Assembly (NCBI GenBank): GCA_019418545.1
Contig: DYBQ01000046.1
Location: 7,666-14,634 of the forward strand
Direction: 5' to 3'
DNA: 6,969 bases
Origin: Clostridiales bacterium
GTDB lineage: Bacteria > Bacillota > Clostridia > Oscillospirales > Acutalibacteraceae
Each line of letters starts with the position of its first letter. Position 1 is the stretch's first letter. Positions 1 to 6,171 of this stretch are shown here, one piece after another. The notes beneath the pieces were generated by a model. It saw nothing but the letters and a program-made list of their open reading frames with translations. It did not search any database and was not told the DNA's origin. The position numbers and the translations under genes were made by a program.

Positions 1-1139
1 GCCTGAGCCAGCTGCTCGGCGGCATTATTCCGGCACATTTCGGCCAGCTGGGCCTGTCTGCCCTTTTGCGGAACCGTAATGCTCACCTTTCTGCCGGCCT
101 TTTGGCTCAGCCATTCTTCCAGCACTTCCTTGTCGGAAGCCGGGCCGTCCAGGGTAATCCTGGGCGGAATTCTTTCCCGCATTCCATAATATTGCTGTAA
201 AAACTCTGTCCGGGCATTCTGGGCTTCTCCACAGTCGCCGGGCAAAAAGCTCTCCTGGTCGCACAGCCTGCCATCCTGGAAGCGGAAAACAAAAAAGCAT
301 CCGGCGCCGCCGCTCTGTGCCAGTGCAATCACGTCCTGCTCCGGCACGGGGCTTGCCACAACCTTTTGACGCTCCCGCATTTTTTTCACCGCGGCCAGCC
401 TGTCGCGAATCTTGGCGGCTTTTTCAAATTCCAGATTTTCCGCCGCCTCGTTCATTTTTTCCGTCATCACCTTAATGGCCTGGGTGCTGCCTCCCTGCAA
501 AAAGTCCAGGGCATCCTTCACGCTTTCCTGATATTCCTTTTGAGAAATCCTTCCCGCACAGGGCGCGCTGCACTGCTTAATAAAATAGTTGAGACAGGGT
601 CTCCCCTTGCCGATATCCTGGGGGAACTTCCGGTTACAGGTGGGCAGCCGAAAAATTTTTCTTGCTTCGTCAATCGATTCCTTCACGGCCCAGGCGCTGA
701 CATAGGGCCCGGCATAGGTTGCGCCGTCGTCCTCCACCATGTTGGCTTCTGAAATTTTGGGCCAGTCGCCGGGGCCAATGCGGATATAGTGGTATCCCTT
801 GTCGTCTTTCAGCAGGATATTATATTTGGGCTTGTGGAGCTTAATCAGGTTACATTCCAGCACCAAAGCCTCAAACTCGCTGTCAGTGAGGATATATTCA
901 AAGTACTCCACGTGGGAGACCATCTTCCGCACCTTTTCCTCGTGGTTTTTGTCGGAGCCAAAATATTGGCTCACCCGGTTTTTCAGGGCTTTGGCCTTGC
1001 CAATATAGATAATCTCCCCGGTTTTGTCGTGCATAATATACACCCCGGGATGCAGGGGAAGCCGCATCGCCCGGGCGCGCAGCTCTTTAATATGTTCATT
1101 TTGCACTTTGGGGGCAGTCTCCGGCACAAAGGTTTCCAT
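1..1139 (-). CDS. uvrC: UvrABC excinuclease subunit C, N-terminal part (3' end outside window)
   Basis: UvrC is the nuclease of bacterial nucleotide excision repair; it cuts damaged DNA on both sides of the lesion after UvrA and UvrB have loaded. The first 379 codons are present, against a usual 600 or so. The N-terminal GIY-YIG nuclease domain is clear: GVY at residues 32-34, YIGKAK at 45-50, Arg55 and Tyr59. Four cysteines, Cys168, Cys182, Cys190 and Cys194, match the spacing of the known iron-sulfur cluster ligands (C-x13-C-x7-C-x3-C, in a KQCSAPC context). A UVR domain that binds UvrB spans about 218-254 (EFEKAAKIRDRL). The remainder is the start of the region leading to the C-terminal RNase H-like nuclease, which is not visible. 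The ATG follows GGAAAGGAG with good spacing, 20 bp after the upstream peptidase gene, so the two are probably cotranscribed. The frame is open to the window edge. Confidence 0.97.
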   Translation of the reverse strand, partial: METFVPETAPKVQNEHIKELRARAMRLPLHPGVYIMHDKTGEIIYIGKAKALKNRVSQYFGSDKNHEEKVRKMVSHVEYFEYILTDSEFEALVLECNLIKLHKPKYNILLKDDKGYHYIRIGPGDWPKISEANMVEDDGATYAGPYVSAWAVKESIDEARKIFRLPTCNRKFPQDIGKGRPCLNYFIKQCSAPCAGRISQKEYQESVKDALDFLQGGSTQAIKVMTEKMNEAAENLEFEKAAKIRDRLAAVKKMRERQKVVASPVPEQDVIALAQSGGAGCFFVFRFQDGRLCDQESFLPGDCGEAQNARTEFLQQYYGMRERIPPRITLDGPASDKEVLEEWLSQKAGRKVSITVPQKGRQAQLAEMCRNNAAEQLAQ

Positions 1140-1159
1140 GGCGTGTCTCCTTTCCAAAA

Positions 1160-2017
1160 TCATGTCTCAATCCGATACTCTTTCCCAATGAGAAGGCACC
1201 GGGAATCGGCTCCATGTCCCACCTGGCTGGTGACGGCAATGGGCAGGCATGGATTTTTAACGGCACGAAGAACCAGCTCCGGCACAGAGGGCTTTTCTCC
1301 GGTTTTCTCCATTTGGGAAAAGGTGCCCAGCAGCAGGCCGCTGATTTTGGAAAAGGCCCCTATCTGCCGAAGCTGGGCAAGGCAGGCAGCAATCCGGTCT
1401 GCTCCGCCGCTGCGGCTTTCCAAAAACAAAATCTTTCCTGCAAAATCAGGCAGATAAGGCGTTCCGGCCAATTTTAAAAAGCAGCGGATATTACCGCCAA
1501 TCACCACGCCATTCATGGAATCTCCCTGTAAAAAATCCCATTGCACCCGATACAATTCGTCCTTTCCCTCCAGCACCGAGCGGAAAAAGCGCTGCTGCTG
1601 CCCGGGTGCGTCAGCGCCTGTCAGGTTCCGCAGCTGATACAGGCCGGACACTGCGCCGGTTTTGGCATACAAAGCGTTTAGAATGGCCGTTATATCGCTA
1701 TACCCCCAAAAGGGCTTGGGATGGGAGCTAATCACCTCATAGTCCAGATAGTCCAAAATCTCGTTTGCCAAATCCCCGCCGGAAACATCAAAAATAGCCC
1801 GGACGCTGTCATCACGATACATCTCCAAAAGGGCGTCAGCCCGCTGCTGCGCCATACCGCTGAACACAGTGCCTTGCCCATACAGGCAGGGGCTGTATAC
1901 AGGCGTTAGAGAAAGCCTTCCCAGCACTTTTTCCAGTACCCCTATCTGTTCCCGCCCATTGCCTCCCAAAGCGTTAGAGCAGGCGCAAATGCCAATTTTA
2001 TCGCCCTTTTTCAGCAT
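1160..2017 (-). CDS. S66 family peptidase (LD-carboxypeptidase/MccF-like)
   Basis: This 285-residue protein belongs to serine peptidase family S66, whose members are cytoplasmic LD-carboxypeptidases that trim D-Ala from recycled muropeptides, or MccF-type enzymes that inactivate microcin C-like compounds. The family Ser-Glu-His triad is visible: Ser107 in WGYSDIT, Glu200 in LFLES and His268 in QVGHG. The N-terminal start (MLKKGDKIGI) is typical of the family, and no signal peptide or membrane segment is seen, so it should act in the cytoplasm. The motif before the nucleophile reads VSGGDLAN rather than the common RGGYG form, so the exact substrate is uncertain. The ATG has a GGGGGAG ribosome binding site 8 nt upstream. 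The gene follows tandem terminators of ptsH and precedes uvrC by 20 bp. Family assignment is firm; the choice between LD-carboxypeptidase and another S66 activity is open. Confidence 0.9.
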   Translation of the reverse strand: MLKKGDKIGICACSNALGGNGREQIGVLEKVLGRLSLTPVYSPCLYGQGTVFSGMAQQRADALLEMYRDDSVRAIFDVSGGDLANEILDYLDYEVISSHPKPFWGYSDITAILNALYAKTGAVSGLYQLRNLTGADAPGQQQRFFRSVLEGKDELYRVQWDFLQGDSMNGVVIGGNIRCFLKLAGTPYLPDFAGKILFLESRSGGADRIAACLAQLRQIGAFSKISGLLLGTFSQMEKTGEKPSVPELVLRAVKNPCLPIAVTSQVGHGADSRCLLIGKEYRIET

Positions 2018-2046
2018 GTCCCTTTCTCCCCCAGGTTATCATGGAT

Positions 2047-2075
2047 AAAAGAAAAGCACCGCCTGCCGGCGGTGC
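2047..2075 (-). terminator. Rho-independent terminator 2 after ptsH
   Basis: A perfect 8-bp stem (GCACCGCC with GGCGGTGC, plus-strand 2056-2063 and 2068-2075) encloses a 4-nt loop. On the minus strand it is followed by TTTTCTTTTAT. It sits directly downstream of a first hairpin, so ptsH ends in a tandem terminator. It is only about 30 nt before the next start codon. Confidence 0.8.
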
Positions 2076-2124
2076 AAAAAAATGCCGCGGCTTGCATCGA
2101 AACACAATCTGCCGCAGCATTTTT
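2076..2124 (-). terminator. Rho-independent terminator 1 after ptsH
   Basis: A 14-bp stem with one G-U wobble is formed by plus-strand 2078-2091 and 2111-2124, with a 19-nt loop. The minus-strand 3' arm ends in a run of seven T (2082-2076). The 5' arm begins with a matching A tract, which makes the structure nearly symmetric. It starts 16 nt after the ptsH stop codon. Confidence 0.75.
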
Positions 2125-2140
2125 ATTCCAGACAAATGGA

Positions 2141-2404
2141 TTACTCCGCAAATCCGGACTTTACCAAATCCACCAAGCTGTCAACGGCTTCCTGCTCGTC
2201 GGAACCGTCAGCAATAATACGGATATTGGTGCCGCCAACAATGCCCAAAGACAAAACGCCCAGCAGGCTCTTGGCGTTGACGCGTCTTTCTTCCTTCTCA
2301 ACCCAGATGGAAGACTTGAACTCGTTAGCCTTCTGGATGAAGAAAGTTGCCGGACGGGCGTGAAGGCCAACCTGATTCTGCACCATAACTTCTTTTACAC
2401 ACAT
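2141..2404 (-). CDS. ptsH: HPr, phosphocarrier protein of the PTS
   Basis: HPr takes phosphate from enzyme I on His15 and passes it to sugar-specific EIIA proteins in the phosphotransferase system. In Bacillota, HPr kinase also phosphorylates Ser46, which lets HPr act as corepressor with CcpA. Both sites are in place in this 87-residue protein: His15 in VGLHARPA and Ser46 in NAKSLLGVLSLG. The presence of His15 argues against the paralogue Crh. The ATG at 2404 was chosen because it gives the standard family length and has AGGAG 8 nt upstream; the frame stays open further upstream but that part is leader. No ptsI is next to it. The gene has its own strong promoter and ends in tandem terminators, so it appears monocistronic. 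Confidence 0.96.
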   Translation of the reverse strand: MCVKEVMVQNQVGLHARPATFFIQKANEFKSSIWVEKEERRVNAKSLLGVLSLGIVGGTNIRIIADGSDEQEAVDSLVDLVKSGFAE

Positions 2405-2467
2405 GGTATTCACTCTCCTAAGCAGTAATAAAAAGATAAGACAAAATCCAAAACAGACACACTCACT

Positions 2468-2486
2468 GAAAAGCGGATTGCTTTTC
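2468..2486 (-). promoter_or_regulatory. Hairpin in the ptsH 5' leader
   Basis: GAAAAGC and GCTTTTC form a perfect 7-bp stem around a 5-nt loop, about midway in the roughly 115-nt leader between the ptsH promoter and its ribosome binding site. It is not followed directly by a T tract, so it is not a terminator in this form. Role unknown; it matches no riboswitch class that I recognise. Confidence 0.4.
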
Positions 2487-2527
2487 CGTTGTTCCAGCAA
2501 ACGCGTTAATCCTGTTAATTTAAGGTT

Positions 2528-2555
2528 ATTATACCACAATTCGCCATGCCGTCAA
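2528..2555 (-). promoter_or_regulatory. Sigma-A promoter of ptsH
   Basis: The minus strand carries TTGACG (2555-2550) and a perfect TATAAT (2533-2528), separated by 16 bp. A TGG immediately before the -10 box makes it an extended -10 promoter. Transcription should begin near 2521, giving a leader of about 115 nt before the ptsH start. Confidence 0.85.
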
Positions 2556-2565
2556 CCATCCTCAC

Positions 2566-2589
2566 AAAAATTCGGCTGTGTGACCGAAT
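2566..2589 (-). terminator. Possible terminator ending the trmD operon
   Basis: ATTCGG and CCGAAT pair in a 6-bp stem around an 8-nt loop, and on the minus strand are followed by a run of T (2570-2566). It lies about 270 nt after the trmD stop and just upstream of the ptsH -35 box, where a unit boundary is expected. The stem is short, so it is only moderately convincing. Confidence 0.45.
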
Positions 2590-2855
2590 GGGCGGAAAAT
2601 GAAGTCGGCTTTGTTTGTGCACCTTGACCTGAATGTTGATAATTTTTTAGCAATCAAAAGCCAATTCTTGGTATTTTGCCCCAGTTTTTTCTAAACAAGA
2701 GAAGATAACGGCAGCAAAAAGACTCAAAATTGGGGCTGTCATAAGCCCTAACAAAGCTCTCCAAAACTATCTGTTTGGAGCCCAAAAACAGGGTATCATT
2801 ATTTTGCGGCAATACGGCGGAGCCTTTCTCGTTATTCTTCCATATTTTACTGGAA
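2590..2855. other. Intergenic region after trmD with several inverted repeats
   Basis: No gene is supported here on either strand. The region is richer in A and T than the flanking genes and contains small inverted repeats: GGGCT/AGCCC at 2733-2748 (on the minus strand followed by the T-rich CAATTTTGAGTCTTTTT), CTCCAAA/TTTGGAG at 2759-2780, and a longer-range pairing of 2678-2688 with 2726-2736. In the usual Bacillota order rplS would follow trmD; nothing here resembles ribosomal protein L19. Any of the hairpins could serve as a leaky terminator or as an mRNA 3'-end stabiliser, but none is a textbook example. Confidence 0.5.
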
Positions 2856-3629
2856 TCATACTTCTTCTGTCTCAGATTTTTCACCAGGGATGCCTTCCAT
2901 TTCACGGCGGATTTGGTACAAAAGGTCTGCATCCCCCTTCTGGAATTCCACCTTTTCCAGCATATCGGGACGATGCTCCAAAGTCCTCCACAAAGACTGG
3001 GCCCGCCGCCATTTGGCAATATTGCCATGATGGCCGCTTAAAAGCACCGGAGGAACCGCCTGCCCTCTCCAAACCGCCGGGCGGGTATACTGGGGATATT
3101 CCAGCAGGCCGTTATAATGGCTCTCCTCCTCAAAGCACACGTCATCTGCCAGCACGCCGTCTATCATTCGGCTCACCGCGTCTGCCAAAGCCAGCGCCGG
3201 CAGCTCTCCTCCCGTGAGCACAAAGTTCCCTAACGAAATTTGCTCGTCTACATAAGTATCCAAAATCCGCTCATCCACGCCTTCATAGTGCCCGCACAAA
3301 ATGGCGATGTTTTCCATCTGCCCCAGCTCCTTCACCCGCTGCTGGTCCAGCACACGCCCTTGGGGGGACATATAAATAGTATGCGGCTTTTTTCCCAGAT
3401 GTGACGTTAAGTCATCCATACACAGGGCAATGGGCTCGGCCATTAGCAGCATCCCCTTGCCGCCGCCAAAAGGGCAGTCGTCCACCCGCTGGTGCTTGTC
3501 AAAGGCAAAATCCCGAATCTGATGGCAGCACACCTGCAAATATCCCTTTTTCCGCGCTCTTCCCACGATGCTCTCGGCCATCACGGTTTCGCACATATCA
3601 GGAAACAGGGTTAACATATCGATTCTCAT
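2856..3629 (-). CDS. trmD: tRNA (guanine-37-N1)-methyltransferase
   Basis: TrmD uses S-adenosylmethionine to methylate N1 of G37, next to the anticodon, in tRNAs reading CUN, CCN and CGG codons; this prevents +1 frameshifting. The 257-residue protein has the complete SPOUT-type trefoil-knot signature: DDCPFGGGKGM at 50-60, LCGHYEGVDERI at 111-122 and SLGNFVLTGGELPALALADAVSR at about 132-154. Asp150 corresponds to the proposed catalytic aspartate (Asp169 in E. coli). The ATG at 3629 gives the family start (MRIDMLTLFPDM). It lies 4 nt after the rimM stop, with GAGGA inside the end of rimM as its ribosome binding site, which suggests translational coupling. It is the last gene of the operon; no rplS follows. 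Confidence 0.97.
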   Translation of the reverse strand: MRIDMLTLFPDMCETVMAESIVGRARKKGYLQVCCHQIRDFAFDKHQRVDDCPFGGGKGMLLMAEPIALCMDDLTSHLGKKPHTIYMSPQGRVLDQQRVKELGQMENIAILCGHYEGVDERILDTYVDEQISLGNFVLTGGELPALALADAVSRMIDGVLADDVCFEEESHYNGLLEYPQYTRPAVWRGQAVPPVLLSGHHGNIAKWRRAQSLWRTLEHRPDMLEKVEFQKGDADLLYQIRREMEGIPGEKSETEEV

Positions 3630-3633
3630 GGGC

Positions 3634-4149
3634 TCATTCCTCGCTGTCAAAAATTCCCGCAATAGGACGCACCCGAATTACGCCCCCGTCCAAATCGGTT
3701 TCCGCAATCATTTCCTCCACGGCCGGGAATAAATATTCCTTCCCGTTTTCTCCTACAATCCGGTACACGTTATTGGCGCCGGTTTGAAACACTTCCCGCA
3801 CCTTGCCATACACCGTGCCAGTATCCGCATCCTGCACCTGCATGTCAATCAAATCCTGAATAAAATACCGTCCCTCCGGGATTTTCACGTCCTTTCTGGC
3901 CAGATACAGCACCTTTCCCCGCAGCAAATCCCCCTGGGTAGCCGAGTCCACGCCCTCCAGCTTCATCAGTACCAGTGATTTGTGCATCCTCGCGCCCAAT
4001 ACCTTGACAGCTGTTTCGCCGCCATTCCAGTATAAAGTTTTGATTCCGGCCAAAACCTTTGGGGAATCACACCAGGACTCCACCCGCAGCTCTCCTCTCA
4101 CGCCGTGGGTGCCCACAATCTTCCCGGCCTCCAAAAACTCCTTGCGCAT
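3634..4149 (-). CDS. rimM: Ribosome maturation factor RimM
   Basis: RimM binds the 30S subunit near protein S19 and helps the 16S rRNA head domain fold during assembly. The 171-residue protein shows the N-terminal RimM domain (GKIVGTHGVRGELRV at 9-23) and a C-terminal PRC-barrel domain from about 95 (YFIQDLIDMQV, then TGANNVYRI at 123-131 and LFPAVEEMI at 140-148). The ATG at 4149 was chosen because AAGGAGG lies 6 nt upstream and the protein then begins in the family manner; the frame is open 17 codons further up, but that segment is the 3' half of a hairpin. It is coupled to trmD downstream and separated from khpA by a terminator-like structure. Confidence 0.96.
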   Translation of the reverse strand: MRKEFLEAGKIVGTHGVRGELRVESWCDSPKVLAGIKTLYWNGGETAVKVLGARMHKSLVLMKLEGVDSATQGDLLRGKVLYLARKDVKIPEGRYFIQDLIDMQVQDADTGTVYGKVREVFQTGANNVYRIVGENGKEYLFPAVEEMIAETDLDGGVIRVRPIAGIFDSEE

Positions 4150-4180
4150 TCGTTTTCCTCCTTCTACTGCCTGCTTGATA

Positions 4181-4220
4181 CAAAAGAAGGGCCGTGACAA
4201 ATTTCTTTGTCATGACCCTT
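4181..4220 (-). terminator. Terminator-like hairpin between khpA and rimM
   Basis: Plus-strand 4187-4201 and 4206-4220 pair over 15 positions with one mismatch and one G-U wobble. On the minus strand the 4-nt loop is GAAA, a GNRA tetraloop, and the stem is followed by CTTTTGT. The structure falls wholly within the khpA-rimM gap. It may terminate part of the transcripts, or it may be a processing or stability site; the short T tract favours partial termination. Confidence 0.6.
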
Positions 4221-4236
4221 TTATGAGCAATGATGC

Positions 4237-4470
4237 TCAGCCGATTTCCACAGCGACCTTGCCGTCCACACGGGTTGCAGCCGCCCGCATAACCACGCGG
4301 ATGGCTCTGGCAATCCGGCCCTGCTTGCCGATAACGCGGCCCATGTCCTCTTCCGCAACGTGAAGATGATATACCACAGTCCCGTCCTCCAAAGGAGCGT
4401 CTACCGTCACCGAAACAGCATCCGGGTTTTCAACAAGTCCCTGTGCAATGGATACCAGCAACTCCTGCAT
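4237..4470 (-). CDS. khpA: KH-domain RNA-binding protein KhpA
   Basis: KhpA (YlqC) is a small single-KH RNA-binding protein of Bacillota, known in streptococci to pair with KhpB (Jag/EloR) and to bind many small RNAs and mRNAs, with effects on cell division and elongation. The 77-residue product contains the expected GXXG loop as GKQG at 48-51, within MGRVIGKQGRIARAIR. The ATG at 4470 is supported by TTGGAGG 8 nt upstream and by the normal family length; an in-frame TTG five codons earlier overlaps that ribosome binding site and was rejected. It starts 19 nt after the rpsP stop, in the position it holds in B. subtilis. It is followed by a terminator-like hairpin instead of ylqD. Confidence 0.93.
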   Translation of the reverse strand: MQELLVSIAQGLVENPDAVSVTVDAPLEDGTVVYHLHVAEEDMGRVIGKQGRIARAIRVVMRAAATRVDGKVAVEIG

Positions 4471-4489
4471 GGTGCAATCCTCCAATTTC

Positions 4490-4732
4490 TTACAGCACGC
4501 CGTGCTTCTTGAACAGAGCCTTTACGGTGTCAGTGGGCTGTGCGCCGTTAGCAATCCACTTCTTGGCCTTCTCGGGGTCAACCTTCACCACAGAGGGCTC
4601 CTCCATGGGATTGTAATAGCCGATTTCCTCGATGAAACGGCCATCGCGGGGATAACGGGAATCAGCCACTACGATACGATAAAAAGGAGCCTTCTTAGCG
4701 CCCATTCTGCGAAGTCTAATCTTAACTGCCAT
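4490..4732 (-). CDS. rpsP: 30S ribosomal protein S16
   Basis: S16 is a small-subunit protein that binds 16S rRNA early and stabilises the 5' and central domains during assembly. The 80-residue length is normal for Bacillota. Family hallmarks are evident: MAVKIRLRRMGAKKAPFYRIV at the N-terminus, VADSRYPRDGRFIEEIGYYNP in the middle and WIANGAQPTDTVKALFKKHG near the end. The ATG has GGAGG 9 nt upstream. The preceding 97-nt gap after ffh ends in a very A/T-rich tract, which may raise translation of this gene above that of ffh; I see no clear separate promoter. khpA follows by 19 nt. Confidence 0.98.
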   Translation of the reverse strand: MAVKIRLRRMGAKKAPFYRIVVADSRYPRDGRFIEEIGYYNPMEEPSVVKVDPEKAKKWIANGAQPTDTVKALFKKHGVL

Positions 4733-4829
4733 TGTACTGTACCTCCAAAATCAATTCCAAAATAATAAAATAAAAATATATATCTTCATCGGCAGGAATA
4801 CCGGTTTCGGCTCCCATCGAGTGAATTCA
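4733..4829 (-). other. ffh-rpsP intergenic leader, A/T-rich
   Basis: This gap begins after the ffh stop with a weak hairpin (minus-strand GGGA/TTCC with an inner CCG/CGG, plus-strand about 4791-4811) and continues as a long A/T run (about 4755-4785). It then reaches the GGAGG of rpsP. No T tract follows the hairpin directly, so it is not a terminator. An unstructured A/U-rich leader of this kind can favour ribosome or S1 binding, which is inference here. Confidence 0.35.
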
Positions 4830-6170
4830 TTACATCGGCGGCATCATCGGGGGCATCATGCGCCGTTTTTTGCCTTTTCCGGGACGAAGCTGCTTCATCA
4901 TTTTCTGCATCTGGTCAAACTGGCGCAGCAGCCGGTTCACGTCCTCCACCTTCATGCCGCTGCCCGCTGCAATCCTGCGCTTGCGGGAGGGGTTGATGAT
5001 TTCAGGCTTTTCCCGCTCCTTGGGGGTCATGGACAAAATGATGGCCTTCATATGCTCCATCATCGCATCGCTGTTGTCCAAATCCACATTTTTCAGCTGT
5101 TTATCCATGCCGGGAAGCTTTGCAATCACGTTTTTCAGCGGCCCCATCTTCTTCACCTGCTCGAACTGGTCCAGCAGGTCGTTCAAATCGAAGCGGTTCT
5201 GCATCATCTTTTCGGCGGCCTTTTTGGCGGCCTCCTCGTCCAGCTTCAGCTGTGCGTCCTCAATCAAAGAGAGCACATCGCCCATGCCCAAAATTCTCGA
5301 AGCCATCCGGTCGGGATGGAAGGCCTCCAAATCCCCCAGCTTTTCGCCCACACCGGCAAACTTGATAGGCTTGCCTGTAACTGCGCGGATGGAAAGGGCT
5401 GCACCGCCTCGGGTGTCGCCGTCCAGCTTGGTGAGGATGACGCCGGTAATGTCCAGCAGGTCATCAAAGGTTTTGGCCACGTTCACAGCTTCCTGACCGG
5501 TCATGGAGTCCACCACCAGCAGGATATCCGAAGGATTGACCGCTGCCTTGATTTCCTTCAGCTCATTCATGAGCGCTTCATCGATTTGCAGCCGGCCGGC
5601 GGTATCAATCAATACATAATCATATCCATAGTCTTTTGCATGGCGGATAGCCGCCTGTGCAATTTTGACGGGCTTTTCGGTACCCATTTCAAAAACGGGG
5701 GTATCCACCTGTCCGCCCACCACCTGCAGCTGCTTAATGGCAGCAGGACGATAAATATCGCAGGCTACCAGCATGGGGCGATGGCCCTTGCTTTTCAGGT
5801 GCTTGGCAAGCTTTGCCGCATGGGTAGTTTTACCGGCACCCTGCAGGCCGCAGAGCATGACAACAGCGGGGGGCTTTGACGGCATATCCAATCTTGCCTG
5901 AGAGCCGCCCATCAAAGAGGTCAGCTCTTCATTCACGATTTTAATTACCATTTGGGCGGGGGTCAGGCTCTGCATCACCTCGGCGCCGATTGCCCGCTCT
6001 GTTACTTTTGCAGTAAAATCCTTGGCTACCTTATAGTTTACGTCCGCCTCCAGCAGTGCAAGGCGCACTTCGCGCATCGCGTCCCGCACATCACCTTCGC
6101 TCAATTTTCCCTTGGAGCGGAGCTTTTTAAATGAATTACTCAGCTTTTCGGCAAGCCCTTCAAAAGCCAA
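4830..6170 (-). CDS. ffh: Signal recognition particle protein Ffh (SRP54)
   Basis: Ffh is the GTPase of the bacterial signal recognition particle. With the SRP RNA it binds signal sequences on ribosomes and docks with FtsY at the membrane. Numbered from the chosen TTG (446 residues, as in B. subtilis), the NG domain holds GLQGAGKTT at 108-116, DIYRPAA at 138-144, DTAGRL at 189-194, TKLDGD at 247-252 and GVGEK near 273-277. The methionine-rich M domain follows, with the SRP RNA-binding motif SRKRRIAAGSG at 395-405, and ends in a short MMPPMMPPM tail. The TTG was preferred because AFEGLAEKL aligns with the usual MAFEGLA start. The GTG three codons upstream (6179) is the alternative but has only 2 nt between AAAGGA and itself. 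ylxM lies 61 nt upstream and rpsP follows. Confidence 0.97.
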   Translation of the reverse strand: MAFEGLAEKLSNSFKKLRSKGKLSEGDVRDAMREVRLALLEADVNYKVAKDFTAKVTERAIGAEVMQSLTPAQMVIKIVNEELTSLMGGSQARLDMPSKPPAVVMLCGLQGAGKTTHAAKLAKHLKSKGHRPMLVACDIYRPAAIKQLQVVGGQVDTPVFEMGTEKPVKIAQAAIRHAKDYGYDYVLIDTAGRLQIDEALMNELKEIKAAVNPSDILLVVDSMTGQEAVNVAKTFDDLLDITGVILTKLDGDTRGGAALSIRAVTGKPIKFAGVGEKLGDLEAFHPDRMASRILGMGDVLSLIEDAQLKLDEEAAKKAAEKMMQNRFDLNDLLDQFEQVKKMGPLKNVIAKLPGMDKQLKNVDLDNSDAMMEHMKAIILSMTPKEREKPEIINPSRKRRIAAGSGMKVEDVNRLLRQFDQMQKMMKQLRPGKGKKRRMMPPMMPPM

Positions 6171-6171
6171 A

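Noticed and set aside
789..1457. Plus-strand open frame of about 220 codons across uvrC and the peptidase gene
   Set aside because: It runs antisense across two real genes and their boundary, and its translation resembles no known protein.
2405..2539. N-terminal extension of HPr in the same open frame
   Set aside because: It would begin at the promoter -10 region, lacks a ribosome binding site and puts His15 far from its conserved position; it is untranslated leader.
2624..2643. Plus-strand TTGACC followed by GATAAT
   Set aside because: The spacing is only 8 bp and no plus-strand gene follows, so it is not a credible promoter.
2590..2855. Possible SRP RNA (ffs) gene, considered because ffh is nearby
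   Set aside because: I do not see the conserved SRP RNA domain IV with its GGAA tetraloop and asymmetric internal loop.
2767..2859. 30-codon frame whose ATG overlaps the trmD stop (ATGA)
   Set aside because: The overlap hints at coupling, but the ribosome binding site is weak and the peptide (MIPVKYGRITRKAPPYCRK...) matches nothing known. Chance is the simpler explanation.
2654..3028. Minus-strand open frame of 124 codons overlapping the 3' end of trmD and extending beyond it
   Set aside because: The upstream half is trmD in another frame. The downstream part has no homology I recognise and no ribosome binding site, so it reads as noncoding DNA that happens to be open.
4821..5879. Long open frame on the plus strand, about 350 codons
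   Set aside because: It is fully antisense to ffh, whose protein is unmistakable. Its His/Leu-rich translation matches no family and it has no ribosome binding site context.
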